DNA of 64,000 nucleotides from JAVVSK01 sp036654235 (GCA_036654235.1 JAVVSK010000004.1:79215-143214), one strand, 5' to 3'; positions 1 to 9,503 are shown, numbered from the stretch's first letter. Program-made: numbers and translations. Notes: generated from the letters alone by a model not told the origin.

Positions 1-32
1 GTTACGCTGTTGACTTCTGTTTCATTTGCCAT
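1..32 (-). CDS. N-terminus of an unidentified protein, cut by the window edge
   Basis: Only the first ten codons are inside the window (reads MANETEVNSV). The start is supported by a strong AGGAGG Shine-Dalgarno about 8 bases upstream and by a TTGCAA/TATAAT promoter just beyond it. Too little is visible to assign a function. Confidence 0.6.
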   Translation of the reverse strand, partial: MANETEVNSV

Positions 33-62
33 AACGAATTACCTCCTGTTATCTTTAATACT

Positions 63-90
63 ATTATATCAAAGATGAGGTCTTTTGCAA
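63..90 (-). promoter_or_regulatory. Sigma-A-type promoter for the left-edge gene
   Basis: On the minus strand a -35 TTGCAA (85-90) and a -10 TATAAT (63-68) are separated by 16 bases. They lie just upstream of the AGGAGG and ATG of the gene leaving the window. Confidence 0.6.
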
Positions 91-154
91 GCCTCCTGTG
101 TGAAAAAATATGCAATTTATGAAACAATTGTGAATATTTTAATTTTTGTCACGC

Positions 155-200
155 TTCGACAATGTTTGTCGTTGAAAAAGCACCTAAAAGACTATATAAT
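155..200 (+). promoter_or_regulatory. Promoter of the Spo0A-like gene with overlapping 0A-box-like sites
   Basis: A -35 TTGAAA (172-177) and a -10 TATAAT (195-200) are spaced by 17 bases. Immediately upstream, TTCGACAA at 155-162 is an exact reverse complement of the Spo0A box TTGTCGAA. TTGTCGTT at 166-173 is a near match in the opposite orientation and overlaps the -35. The expected transcription start falls at about 206-207, inside the Shine-Dalgarno, so the leader would be only about a dozen bases. A second upstream start cannot be excluded. Autoregulation is an inference. Confidence 0.5.
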
Positions 201-218
201 TTTAGAGGAGGCATATTT

Positions 219-890
219 ATGACACTCTTAATTTTAAGCGACTCGGCTAATCTTTTTGACGCTATAAATAAAGCGAATCCCGAAAAAAAATTTAAACTTG
301 CTGATGACACCGAGACCGAATTATGCGATGCCATACTTTTCGACGCGGATACAGAAAACGCTTTTTACAGATTGGAACGGGAAAAAAATCGATATAAAGG
401 AATCCCTCTTTTTACGATAACTAGCGCCGGTACAACCGAAAATCTTATTGCACTCTCCGCCTTTGGATCGCTCTATACCTTCATTCGCCCTATTGATTGC
501 GCCTTTATTCTTTCCAGGACGGAATCTTTTTTAAACGGAAGACAGCCACTGCTCTCGAACGCGGAAATTTCGGCAGAGGCTCTTTTAAATTATGTCGGCG
601 TTAAACGCGAAGTCTTAGGTAGAAAATATTTAAAAAACGGAATAATCGCATTAGCTCTTTCCACTGTAGATCTTACATTTATATACGAATACCTTTCCTC
701 TGAATTTAAAGAGCCGTATTCAAGAATAGAGCGCAATATGCGCTATGCGGTCGAAACGGCTTTCAATAAAGGCAATATATATGCACAATATGAGATTTTC
801 GGATATACGGTAAGCCAAAAATCCGGCAAACCGACTAATCTTGAGTTTTTAAGCGCGCTTTCCGTTGCGCTTAAAGAAAAGCTCCTCTAA
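219..890 (+). CDS. Spo0A-family DNA-binding protein with a degenerate receiver domain
   Basis: About 223 residues. The C-terminal ~105 residues match the Spo0A effector domain: an LLNYVGV start, the recognition-helix region YSRIERNMRYAVETAF, then FGYTVSQKSGKPTNLEF. The N-terminal half has the length and alternating pattern of a response-regulator receiver, but the acidic pair expected after strand 1 is missing (reads LLILSDS); a possible phosphoacceptor is the Asp in ILFDAD. It therefore looks like a paralog of the master sporulation regulator that may not be phosphorylated normally. The ATG at 219 is chosen because GAGGAGG lies 7 bases upstream; an in-frame ATG at 162 has no ribosome site. 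Family certain, role inferred. Confidence 0.8.
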   Translation: MTLLILSDSANLFDAINKANPEKKFKLADDTETELCDAILFDADTENAFYRLEREKNRYKGIPLFTITSAGTTENLIALSAFGSLYTFIRPIDCAFILSRTESFLNGRQPLLSNAEISAEALLNYVGVKREVLGRKYLKNGIIALALSTVDLTFIYEYLSSEFKEPYSRIERNMRYAVETAFNKGNIYAQYEIFGYTVSQKSGKPTNLEFLSALSVALKEKLL

Positions 891-983
891 AAAGGTGATA
901 TAGGCGATATATTTAAACACCTTATAAAAGTTAAAAACAGATAAATTTGTTAAACTTTTTCTGTCTTTTTTCTTTTATAATAT

Positions 984-1691
984 CTATCCCTCAATGCGCA
1001 AATTTACGATCCTATCTTCAACACCCGCTTTTAGAACTGCATTCAGCGCGGAATCAAAACGCCCAACGTCCGACGCAATATGCGCATCGCTCCCTATTAT
1101 AAAGTTCGCGCCCGCCATAGCTGCTTTTTTAAGCATATCGGGATCACATGGATGATGATTATTGATTTCAAGTAAAATATTATTTTCCGCGCAAAACAAC
1201 GCGAGTTTTTCTATATCAACCGATATATAAAGTGATGGGTGCGATATTATATCAATTTTGTTTTTCATAATAACATTGCAATATTCTTTTGTATTCAGCG
1301 CAGTATTTTTTACATGAAAAAACGATTCAAACAGGGCGCTCAGCGTAAAGCGATTTTTGACGAGTACACCTTTATGATAACCCATTATACGTACATCCAG
1401 CTTATCTTTAAGTTTTGGGATATCCGTCTTCCCTTTCCCAAGCATATTTAACTCAACACCCATTAGAATATTTATTTTATAGATTTCTCTAAGCTCTTCT
1501 ATTTCGTTATAGAGCTTTAAAAAATCGTCGTCCGAAAGTCCGTAAAAAAGGTTTCCACCAGCATGTTCGCTTATAGCAATCGTCATCAGACCCGCATCTA
1601 CGGCGCTCTTTACGATATCACGCGGCGAAGATTTTCCGTGACTATAGACGGTATGCGTATGCAAATCAGCTATTAAACGATAATTATTCAT
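984..1691 (-). CDS. PHP-domain metal-dependent phosphoesterase (YcdX-like)
   Basis: 235 residues, the length of single-domain PHP proteins. Metal-ligand motifs appear in family order: DLHTHT near residue 9, ISEHA near 40, GVELN near 78, a central SHP and a late GSDAH. Such proteins hydrolyse phosphate esters or histidinol-phosphate-like substrates; the substrate here cannot be read. No good Shine-Dalgarno precedes the ATG (an A-rich stretch instead), but the motif spacing supports this start. It stands alone on the minus strand between two plus-strand genes. Confidence 0.82.
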   Translation of the reverse strand: MNNYRLIADLHTHTVYSHGKSSPRDIVKSAVDAGLMTIAISEHAGGNLFYGLSDDDFLKLYNEIEELREIYKINILMGVELNMLGKGKTDIPKLKDKLDVRIMGYHKGVLVKNRFTLSALFESFFHVKNTALNTKEYCNVIMKNKIDIISHPSLYISVDIEKLALFCAENNILLEINNHHPCDPDMLKKAAMAGANFIIGSDAHIASDVGRFDSALNAVLKAGVEDRIVNLRIEG

Positions 1692-1999
1692 TGTTTTTTT
1701 TATTTTTTAAGCGGCATACCGCATAAATTTTAAAATTCATATATACCCCCCCATTTTATATTGGCACAAAAGTTCGTGACTAATACCGTTAAAAAAGTTG
1801 TCTAAGATACGCTTTAGGCAGATCCCAAAGTCATTTTATCAGAAGAAAAAAATTTTTCAAGGGTAAAATCCTAAAATTCAAATTTTGTTTTCATAGTACG
1901 ATTTGCCTTTCTTATTTGAAAGACGTTATAATAAGGAGGGACTAAAAGCACCGTTTAAATTGGTGCTCGTAATAATATGACAAAAACGGGGGATTGATT
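1692..1999. other. Intergenic region with divergent promoters
   Basis: About 300 bases without a gene. On the plus strand TTGCCT (1903-1908) and TATAAT (1927-1932), 18 bases apart, form a likely promoter for the DUF1461 gene. A small dyad, AGCACC at 1948-1953 and GGTGCT at 1962-1967, would lie in its leader. On the minus strand a TATATA near 1740 may serve the PHP gene. Nothing else is recognised. Confidence 0.5.
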
Positions 2000-2728
2000 T
2001 TGAAGCGGTTTCTATCTTACTTTATTGCGATTGCCGCAGCATTTATGTTTTTTTATACTATACTCTTTAGCTTTATTCAGTTTTCGGCCAATGACTCAGC
2101 ATGGTTTGAAGCCGAATACTATAAGCTTGATACTTCGCGCCAAATAGGTATGAGTAATACCGATATAAATAAGGCTATGAAAGCGCTTATCGACTATATG
2201 GAAGGGCGTACAAACGATCTTGAAAAAGTAAAAGTAAAAATCAACGGCGACTCCGTAAGGATGTATAATAATAAAGATATAGACCACATGAAGGACGTTA
2301 AGGTTCTTTATCAAAATTGCCGAATGTTCAGAAATATAGCGGCCGTCTCCTTGATAGTTCTACTCGTCGCTGTTTTTCTTACTATGAAAAGGGATGCCCT
2401 TATTATACTCTCAAAGAGCTTCATTTGGGCTTTTTCTGCTATGGCCGTTATATTGGGCGCGATATTGATTTTCGCCGCCATAGATTTCGATGCTTTTTGG
2501 ACCTTTTTCCATACTCTCGTATTTGATAACGAGCTTTGGTTAATAGACCCGTCCAAAAGCTATCTGATTTGGATTTGTCCTTCAACCTTGTTTTATGATA
2601 TTATTACTCGATTTTTGATTTACTCTGGAATCGTGTTCGTTGCATTTCTTGGTGGCGCGATAACCTATCTCGCCGTTAGAAGACATAATCATAATACGCC
2701 GGTGTTGCGAAAAAAAGGTGAAAAATGA
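2000..2728 (+). CDS. DUF1461 / TIGR01906 integral membrane protein
   Basis: About 242 residues with an N-terminal membrane segment, an extracytoplasmic loop and three further hydrophobic segments in the second half. The loop carries the family pattern: a KALIDYMEGR stretch, then DHMKDVKVLY, then membrane helices. The function of the family is unknown. A TTG start at 2000 is chosen because GGGGG (1988-1992) lies 7 bases upstream; the in-frame TTG at 1994 is too close to it. The stop overlaps the tsaD start by four bases (ATGA), so the two are translationally coupled. Confidence 0.72.
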   Translation: MKRFLSYFIAIAAAFMFFYTILFSFIQFSANDSAWFEAEYYKLDTSRQIGMSNTDINKAMKALIDYMEGRTNDLEKVKVKINGDSVRMYNNKDIDHMKDVKVLYQNCRMFRNIAAVSLIVLLVAVFLTMKRDALIILSKSFIWAFSAMAVILGAILIFAAIDFDAFWTFFHTLVFDNELWLIDPSKSYLIWICPSTLFYDIITRFLIYSGIVFVAFLGGAITYLAVRRHNHNTPVLRKKGEK

Positions 2729-3792
2729 TGCGATATGATACTGTTTCCGATAATGGACTAAACCAATTTAGAGATAAAAACGCGCCAATAACATTATCCA
2801 TCGAAACCTCCTGCGATGAAACCGCGGCGGCGGTGCTTCGCGGTGGTCGTGAAGTTATCTCAACAAGCGTTTTTACGCAAATTCCTATGCATAGAGAGTT
2901 TGGCGGCGTAGTTCCCGAACTCGCTTCGCGTAGCCACGTTTTAAAGATACGAAGTGTTGTTGAAGACGCGCTTTTATCTGCCAAGATGACGTTTTCCGAT
3001 ATAGACGGCATAGCCGTAACGAACGGACCCGGGCTTTTAGGTGCGCTTCTTGTAGGGCTTAGCTATGCTAAGTCTCTAGCCTATGCACTTTCGATTCCCT
3101 ATGTCGGTGTAAACCATATTGCCGGGCATATAGCGTCAAATTATCTCTCATATCCCGACTTAAAACCGCCTTTTATCTGTCTCGTCGCTTCCGGAGGTCA
3201 TAGTCACGTTCTCGAGGTAAAGGGATATAATTCTTTTTCCGTATTGGGACAAACCCGTGACGACGCGGCGGGGGAAGCTTTCGATAAAGTAGCCAGAATT
3301 TTAGGTCTTCCCTACCCCGGCGGACCTGAGCTTGAAAAGCTGGCTAAAATCGGAGATAAAAACGCATATGAATTTAAATCCACTTTTAATAATCAGCAAA
3401 CTCCGGATTTTTCATTTTCGGGTATAAAGACCGCCGTTATAAATACGCTTCATACGGAGGACGCGAAAAAAATAAAGGTTAAAAACGAAGATATAGCAGC
3501 AGCGTTTCAATATTCAGTTGTACAGACTCTTGCAAATAAGACCGTCTTAGCTGCGCAAAGGGCACATTCTAAAATCGTTGCTCTAGCCGGCGGCGTATCC
3601 GCAAACAATTCGCTTCGTGAAACCATGGCTGAACTTTGTGAAAAAAACGGTATGACATTTTATTGTCCTACCCTAAAATATTGTACGGATAACGGCGCTA
3701 TGATAGGCTGCGCCGGGTATTATCTTTTAAAAGATGGAATAAATAGCAGCCTTTCCCTCAATGCACAGCCGAATTTAGCTTTGCACGAATAA
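2725..3792 (+). CDS. tsaD: tRNA N6-adenosine threonylcarbamoyltransferase TsaD
   Basis: 355 residues. TsaD transfers the threonylcarbamoyl group to A37 of ANN-decoding tRNAs, acting with TsaB and TsaE. The sequence shows SIETSCDETAAAV at the N-terminus, the metal-binding HIAGHIASN segment, LVASGGHSH, and the late LAGGVSANNSLR and DNGAMIG motifs, all in family order and at family length. The first ~20 residues are a slightly longer leader than usual. It overlaps the DUF1461 gene by four bases. Confidence 0.96.
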   Translation: MMRYDTVSDNGLNQFRDKNAPITLSIETSCDETAAAVLRGGREVISTSVFTQIPMHREFGGVVPELASRSHVLKIRSVVEDALLSAKMTFSDIDGIAVTNGPGLLGALLVGLSYAKSLAYALSIPYVGVNHIAGHIASNYLSYPDLKPPFICLVASGGHSHVLEVKGYNSFSVLGQTRDDAAGEAFDKVARILGLPYPGGPELEKLAKIGDKNAYEFKSTFNNQQTPDFSFSGIKTAVINTLHTEDAKKIKVKNEDIAAAFQYSVVQTLANKTVLAAQRAHSKIVALAGGVSANNSLRETMAELCEKNGMTFYCPTLKYCTDNGAMIGCAGYYLLKDGINSSLSLNAQPNLALHE

Positions 3793-3829
3793 AATCCCTA
3801 CGAATATTAAACATATATCTCGCAATGAC

Positions 3830-3858
3830 TTGAAAAAACGGATAATACGTGTTATAAT
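3830..3858 (+). promoter_or_regulatory. Sigma-A-type promoter of secG
   Basis: TTGAAA (3830-3835) and TATAAT (3853-3858) are separated by exactly 17 bases, about 30 bases upstream of the secG start. Confidence 0.75.
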
Positions 3859-3890
3859 TCCGGATGCAATTGCAATTTGGAGGTAAGTAC

Positions 3891-4145
3891 ATGGAAATCG
3901 TAAGCTTAATACTCAGCATAATTTTGGTTCTGTGCGCTGTTTTGCTAATAACCGTCGTTTTGGTTCAAAAAAGCAAGAGTGGCGGTCTCGGCGGCGCGTT
4001 TGGCGGCGATACTCAAAGCTTTACTCCGCGCGGAAAAGCGGCAAGCAAAGAAGCAAAACTTCAAAAATTGACCATTACAACAGCTATTATTATCGGTGTT
4101 TTGGCAATAGCGCTTATGATAATAAATCAATTTGTCGTGGCGTAA
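3891..4145 (+). CDS. secG: Preprotein translocase subunit SecG
   Basis: 84 residues. SecG is the small membrane partner of SecYE in protein export. Two hydrophobic helices flank the conserved loop LVQKSKSGGLGGAFGG followed by FTPRGKAA. The start at 3891 follows TTGGAGG at ideal spacing; the longer frame beginning at 3864 lacks a ribosome site. It has its own promoter and a terminator right after it. Confidence 0.94.
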   Translation: MEIVSLILSIILVLCAVLLITVVLVQKSKSGGLGGAFGGDTQSFTPRGKAASKEAKLQKLTITTAIIIGVLAIALMIINQFVVA

Positions 4146-4179
4146 AAAAGAGAAAGCGTAGACGTTTAGTCGAGGTGAA

Positions 4180-4204
4180 AGTCCCAATAGGGGCTTTTTT
4201 CTTA
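4180..4204 (+). terminator. Intrinsic terminator after secG
   Basis: AGTCCC (4180-4185), a four-base AATA loop and GGGGCT (4190-4195) form a six-pair stem with one wobble pair, followed by TTTTT. Confidence 0.7.
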
Positions 4205-4343
4205 TTTGGATTTTTTTGAGTTACATATAAAAAACAAATTGCTCAAACGGTTTTCTTCTTATCTTTTTCTCTCAACCAGCGTTTACATAAATCAACAATA
4301 TGTGATACACTAAAAAAATGCTAAAAAAGGAGTCTTAATATAT

Positions 4344-5705
4344 ATGGAAGTAATAAATAAAGCACCTATGGAAAATAAAATGGGAACAAAGCCCGTTGCC
4401 GGTCTATTGATCAAAATGAGTCTTCCCATAATGCTTTCGATGTTCGTAATGGCGCTCTACAACATAGTCGACAGTATATTTGTCGCGCAAGTCAGCTCTG
4501 AAGCTCTTACGGGAGTTTCCCTCGCTTTTCCGTTCCAGATGATACTGATTGGAGTCGGTGTCGGAACGGGTATAGGTGTAAATTCGCTAATATCTCGTAG
4601 CTTAGGAGAAAAAAATCAGCTTCGCGCAAATAATACGGCGAGCATAGGCATAATTTTAGCCCTACTCTCGGGGTTGCTTTTTTCATTGCTTTACTTTTTT
4701 CTCTCTGAACCGCTTATGCGAATTTTCATAAGCGACGATTTAATCCTACCTCAAGCTACTTCATATCTTAGAATATGCGGAACTTTTTGTACCTTCTCCA
4801 TGATCGGAATAATGATGGAAAAGATAATACAGGGAACGGGAAGCATGATTCCCCCGATGGTAATTCAGCTTGCCGGCGCAGTAACGAACATAATTCTTGA
4901 TCCGATTTTAATATTTGGATACTTTGGAATAACGCCCATGGGCGTAGATGGCGCAGCTATTGCGACGGTTATCGGTCAGGGATTTAGTATGCTCGTAGCG
5001 ATACTTTTTTTAAGAAAAGATAAACAAATTTCAATAGGCTTCAGGGGCTTAAAAATTGATTGGTCTATTATAAAAGGAATATACAGCGTTGCAATGGCTT
5101 CCATCGTTATGCAGTGCATAGGTTCTTTTACGACTTTTGCTCTTAACGCTATACTAATGGTCTTTACTCCGGTCGCGGTCAATGTTTTAGGAATATATTT
5201 TAAGATTCAATCATTTGTGTTTATGCCCATTTTTGGTTTAAACTCAGGCGCACTGCCCATAATGGCTTATAATTACGGCGCAAAAAACAAAAAACGTTTT
5301 AAAGATACTCTGAAATATGGAATTATAATCGCCGTTTCAATAATGATTGTTGGCGTATTGGTTTTTCAGTTTTTCCCGGGAACTCTCCTCTCCCTATTTA
5401 ACGCAGATAAAGTTATGTTGGATATGGGAACGCGCGCGCTCAGGATTATAAGCATATGTTTCCCCTTTGCCGCCGTCGGCATAATGCTCGTAACTATGTT
5501 TAACGCTCTCGGAAAGGGAATTTACAGTCTCATAGTCAGCGCAGCGCGTCAACTTCTCGTTATCGTTCCCGCGGCGTTAATTTTAGCGAATACCGTTGGG
5601 CTTGACGGAGTATGGTTTGCATATCCAATAGCAGAAATCGTCGGAATGGTTCTAAGTGCAATTTTCTTTAAGATTACTTATAAAAAGTATATTGCAAACA
5701 TGTAG
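4344..5705 (+). CDS. MATE-family efflux transporter
   Basis: 453 residues with about twelve hydrophobic segments in two pseudo-symmetric halves. The first half has the MATE signature (LIKMSLPIMLSMFVMALYN, IVDSIFVAQ, then GVGTGIGVNSLISRSLG) and the second has GLNSGALPIMAYNYGA. MATE proteins export drugs or metabolites in exchange for Na+ or H+; the substrate is not readable. An AAGGAG precedes the ATG by about 11 bases. It is probably monocistronic. Confidence 0.92.
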   Translation: MEVINKAPMENKMGTKPVAGLLIKMSLPIMLSMFVMALYNIVDSIFVAQVSSEALTGVSLAFPFQMILIGVGVGTGIGVNSLISRSLGEKNQLRANNTASIGIILALLSGLLFSLLYFFLSEPLMRIFISDDLILPQATSYLRICGTFCTFSMIGIMMEKIIQGTGSMIPPMVIQLAGAVTNIILDPILIFGYFGITPMGVDGAAIATVIGQGFSMLVAILFLRKDKQISIGFRGLKIDWSIIKGIYSVAMASIVMQCIGSFTTFALNAILMVFTPVAVNVLGIYFKIQSFVFMPIFGLNSGALPIMAYNYGAKNKKRFKDTLKYGIIIAVSIMIVGVLVFQFFPGTLLSLFNADKVMLDMGTRALRIISICFPFAAVGIMLVTMFNALGKGIYSLIVSAARQLLVIVPAALILANTVGLDGVWFAYPIAEIVGMVLSAIFFKITYKKYIANM

Positions 5706-5733
5706 CGCGCGTTTTTCAGCTTCATTTGGGCAC

Positions 5734-5762
5734 TTCACAAAAATATTTTTTTATGATATGAT
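5734..5762 (+). promoter_or_regulatory. Likely promoter of the cotH operon
   Basis: TTCACA (5734-5739) and TATGAT (5757-5762) are separated by 17 bases and lie about 30 bases before the GTG start of the CotH gene. Confidence 0.5.
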
Positions 5763-5793
5763 GCATTGATGACAAAAAACAGGAGGTTTTAGA

Positions 5794-8769
5794 GTGAAGC
5801 TTCTTTCAAAAATATTGCTCGTTGTGCTTCTCGTCGGCGTTTTGGTTACGACGATAATATTATTAGGCAACCTAGGCGGTGGAAAAGTTACCAATGCCGG
5901 TTCAGTTGTTTTAAATGAGGTTATGACTTCAAATAAGGGTTCGGTTATAGACCCGCATGGCGGGTTTCCCGACTGGCTTGAGCTTTATAACGACAGCGAT
6001 AAAGATGCGGATATATCCGGCTTTGGACTTGGCGACAGCTTAACCGAAGGTGCAAAATATGTTTTCCCGGCGGGAACCGTTATAAAGTCTAAGGATTATA
6101 TCGTTATATATTGCTCGGGTGATGCTGATGCCACAGGGGTTTTCGCACCTTTTAAATTAAGCTCGGCTAAAGACGATTTGATTTTCACTAATGTTTCCGG
6201 AAAGGTTCTTGATAGTATAAACTTAAAGGCGGTAACCTCGGGCGCTACTCTCGGACGCGACCCTAACGCTCTTGAAAGTTGGATTGAGTTTAAAGAGCCT
6301 TCCCCCGGATATCCGAATACGGAAGATGGTGCAAAGGCTTATCGTGAAAGCGTCTCTAAGGGAACCGATATTGGTCTTTATATAAACGAGTTTATGGCAT
6401 CTAACTCAACGACACTTCTCGACGTAAACGGAGAATATTCGGATTGGATAGAACTTTTTAATACTACCGATAAAGAAATTGATATTTCCGGTTTTGGTAT
6501 AAGCGATAATATACAGCAGCCCCTTAAATATCAATTCCCATCTGGTACTATAATAAAAGCTAAAAGCTATCTCGTTATTCATTGTTCCGGTCAGGAGGGA
6601 CTTATTGATTCCGAGATTCACGTTCCGTTTTCTTTAAGAGCCTATGAAGAGGACGTTGTCCTTTCAACTAAGAAGGGTCAAGTTCTTTCCAGCTTCTCAT
6701 ATACGAAACAGGAAAGCGATCGGTCTATGGCAAGAACGCCGGACGGAACGGGTGAATTTAAAATATCCTCAACGCCAACTCCTGGCTATCCGAATACTGA
6801 AGAAGGATATAAGGCCTTTACAGAGGCACACCCAACTCAAACTTCGGCCGTCTTTCTTTCGGAAATAATAGGACTTAATAATAGTTATTATCCGACCGAT
6901 AGCGGTGAATTTTTCGACTGGGTAGAACTTTATAATTCTTCGGATGCGGCGGTTAATTTAGCGGGATATGCCCTTAGCAACAACGGGGGAAACCCTGCAA
7001 AATGGGTATTCCCGGATGTTTCGATAGCCCCGAAAAGTTATATGGTCGTTCTCGCTTCGGGAAGAGATGTTAAAGATACGCAAAAAAAAAATTTAGAGAC
7101 GAATTTTCGAATCAGCGGATCCGGGGAAAGCGTCTATTTATTTAACCCCGATGGGATATGCGAAGATAAACTGCTTGCTAAAGGGTTTACGGGCGATATG
7201 AGCTATGGTAGGGCGCTAAACGGTACTCTTTTATGGTATAAAACACCGACTCCCGGAGGAAAAAACGCCGAAGGCAAGTCCGGCTTTACAACAGAACCCG
7301 AATTCGTTACAAAGCCCGGCATCTTCGATAATCCGATTACTGTACAACTCAGCGCAGCTTCCGGCGAAACTATCCATTATACTATCGACTCTTCAACGCC
7401 TACCGAAGCTTCCCCTATCTATACCCAACCTATAACCATTGAAAAAAATACGGTTATCCGCGCGATCAGCGTTAAAGATGATGCCTATGCCGGCTTTGTA
7501 AATTCGGGAACTTTTCTCTTTAAAACTGATGGTGTTAACCATGCGCTTCCCGTCGTAACCCTTGTAACCGATAATAAAAATCTTTGGGATCCGGAAACCG
7601 GTATATATACTTATGGCAGTAAATGGGATCCTGATACCGACGAATGGCCCTACTGGGAAACTCCCGCTAACTTTTTTCAGGATTGGGAACGCCCTGCTTC
7701 ATTCGAAGTGTTTTCAGATACCGGAGAGCAAGTTTTCCAACAAAACGTTGGCATATGTATAAGCGGCTCGTTTGGTCAGGGACGCGAACAAAAGGGATTG
7801 GGAATTATAGCGAGAGACGAATATGGTGAAAACCGTCTTGATTATCCGTTTTTCGAGGATCTTCCCTATACTAGTTATAAAGCCCTCGTTCTTCGTTGCG
7901 GAGCACAGGATCAAACTCTTTCTAAAATAAGGGATGAGCTGTCGGTGGGACTTTTAAAGGGCAGCGATGTAAATTTCTTATATCAGGATTATAAACCGTA
8001 TGTACTGTATTTAAACGGAAAATACTGGGGCGTATACTTTATGCGCGAAAAACGCAACCGCTTCTTTGTCGCTCAACACGAGGGAACGGATAACGTTACC
8101 GATATGAACCTAATAAAATCAGCTACAAGAGTAAACTACGGAACGGCTGGAAACTGGGCTGAGCTACAAACGTTCGTAAAAACAAAAGATCTTACGAATC
8201 CCGATAATTTTAAATATCTCGATGCCCGCGTAGATCTTGACAGCTTTATGGATTACATGATCTGCGAGATATACGTCGCTAACTCCGATTATTGGAACAT
8301 ACAACATTATCAATTGGACAATGGCAAATGGAAATTCATATTCTACGATTTTTGTTGGGGATTCCATAATGTTAACCATACAACACTAACGGAGAGACTT
8401 AAAGCGAAACAGCCTTGTTCTGAGTTCTTATCCGCTCTTTTAAAGGTTCCCGAATGGAAAGATAAGTTTTGCAGGAGATTTGCCGAGATTCTGAAAACAG
8501 TCTACGAACCCGATCGCGTACTTGCTTTGATAAACGAACTTTATGATCAGGTTGAACCGGAGATAAAGCGCGAGAGAAGTATATTCAACTCCTTAGATTC
8601 TCCTTACTTTGACTATGTCGATCCTCTTAATGTATCATCATACAATACGTTCCAAACGTATATAAAACGTGAAAAAACATTTGCAACGGATAGACCCGCT
8701 ATTATTAAAGCTGAGCTTCAAAGTGTTCTTAATTTGAGCGACACTTATATGAAGGAGGTATTCGGATGA
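5794..8769 (+). CDS. Membrane-anchored CotH-kinase protein with three lamin-tail domains
   Basis: 991 residues. An N-terminal hydrophobic segment (about 5-25) anchors the rest outside. Three lamin-tail domain repeats follow, starting near residues 38, 195 and 355, each with an LNE/INE/LSE strand and a DWLELYN, DWIELFN or DWVELYN box. Next comes a chitobiase-type beta-sandwich (about 505-570, with IHYTIDSSTPT). The C-terminal ~400 residues form a CotH-type atypical kinase domain, including YFMREKRNRFF and FIFYDFCWGFHN. CotH in Bacillus phosphorylates spore-coat proteins. The GTG start follows AGGAGG. The stop overlaps the next gene by four bases. Confidence 0.88.
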   Translation: MKLLSKILLVVLLVGVLVTTIILLGNLGGGKVTNAGSVVLNEVMTSNKGSVIDPHGGFPDWLELYNDSDKDADISGFGLGDSLTEGAKYVFPAGTVIKSKDYIVIYCSGDADATGVFAPFKLSSAKDDLIFTNVSGKVLDSINLKAVTSGATLGRDPNALESWIEFKEPSPGYPNTEDGAKAYRESVSKGTDIGLYINEFMASNSTTLLDVNGEYSDWIELFNTTDKEIDISGFGISDNIQQPLKYQFPSGTIIKAKSYLVIHCSGQEGLIDSEIHVPFSLRAYEEDVVLSTKKGQVLSSFSYTKQESDRSMARTPDGTGEFKISSTPTPGYPNTEEGYKAFTEAHPTQTSAVFLSEIIGLNNSYYPTDSGEFFDWVELYNSSDAAVNLAGYALSNNGGNPAKWVFPDVSIAPKSYMVVLASGRDVKDTQKKNLETNFRISGSGESVYLFNPDGICEDKLLAKGFTGDMSYGRALNGTLLWYKTPTPGGKNAEGKSGFTTEPEFVTKPGIFDNPITVQLSAASGETIHYTIDSSTPTEASPIYTQPITIEKNTVIRAISVKDDAYAGFVNSGTFLFKTDGVNHALPVVTLVTDNKNLWDPETGIYTYGSKWDPDTDEWPYWETPANFFQDWERPASFEVFSDTGEQVFQQNVGICISGSFGQGREQKGLGIIARDEYGENRLDYPFFEDLPYTSYKALVLRCGAQDQTLSKIRDELSVGLLKGSDVNFLYQDYKPYVLYLNGKYWGVYFMREKRNRFFVAQHEGTDNVTDMNLIKSATRVNYGTAGNWAELQTFVKTKDLTNPDNFKYLDARVDLDSFMDYMICEIYVANSDYWNIQHYQLDNGKWKFIFYDFCWGFHNVNHTTLTERLKAKQPCSEFLSALLKVPEWKDKFCRRFAEILKTVYEPDRVLALINELYDQVEPEIKRERSIFNSLDSPYFDYVDPLNVSSYNTFQTYIKREKTFATDRPAIIKAELQSVLNLSDTYMKEVFG

Positions 8770-9467
8770 ACGAGACTAAAAAACCAACCTTCAGGCATGA
8801 ACTAAAATATTATCTTTCACATACCGACTATGTGCTTTTACAAAAGCGTCTCCGCGCAACTATGCAAAGGGATACACATACCGATAAAGATGGGATGTAT
8901 TTTATCCGCAGCCTTTATTATGACGACATAAACGATGCGGCGTTTCGCGAGAAACTTTCGGGCGTTGACGACAGAAATAAATATCGCATAAGAATATATA
9001 ATTTAAGCGATGAAATGATTCGCCTTGAATGTAAACATAAAGAAGACGGCTATATATCGAAGTCATCGATAAGGCTTTCTCGCGCCGAATGCGACGAGCT
9101 TTTATGCGGGAACTATGCGTTTTTATACGAAAGACCCGAACCTTTTGCGCGAAGCATGTATATTGAATTTAGAACGCGCCAGCTATTGCCTCGCGTAATA
9201 GTTGACTATTGGCGTGAGCCATTTGTATTCTCTTATGAGGATGTTAGGATCACCTTTGACACCGATATACGCTCGGCTTATCGCTCTACGGATCTATTTA
9301 ACCAAAAGCTTCTTACCTATCCTGTCGCGGTAGACGGGTTAAATACGATTCTCGAAGTGAAGTTTAACCGAATTCTGCCGACACATATACGTATGCTTTT
9401 GCAGGTTGAAAACCCTCTCCGCTCTGCCGCCAGCAAATACGTCTTGTGTAGAAAATTTGAGCTATGA
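8766..9467 (+). CDS. VTC-domain protein (polyphosphate-polymerase-like fold)
   Basis: 233 residues. It matches the bacterial VTC domain: FRHELKYYLS at the N-terminus, IRSLYYDD, KYRIRIYN, the basic/acidic tunnel residues in RLECKHKEDGYI, and a late ILEVKFNRILP. The eukaryotic relative makes polyphosphate; bacterial stand-alone copies regularly sit beside CotH and DUF4956 genes and are largely uncharacterised. ATGA overlap with cotH and close spacing to the DUF4956 gene indicate one operon. Confidence 0.87.
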   Translation: MNETKKPTFRHELKYYLSHTDYVLLQKRLRATMQRDTHTDKDGMYFIRSLYYDDINDAAFREKLSGVDDRNKYRIRIYNLSDEMIRLECKHKEDGYISKSSIRLSRAECDELLCGNYAFLYERPEPFARSMYIEFRTRQLLPRVIVDYWREPFVFSYEDVRITFDTDIRSAYRSTDLFNQKLLTYPVAVDGLNTILEVKFNRILPTHIRMLLQVENPLRSAASKYVLCRKFEL

Positions 9468-9503
9468 TGCTCTTTTGAATAAATTTAATTTCGGAGGATA
9501 AAA

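Noticed and set aside
162..218. Upstream ATG extending the Spo0A-like protein by 19 residues
   Set aside because: No ribosome site, it overlaps the promoter, and the extension is not part of the domain.
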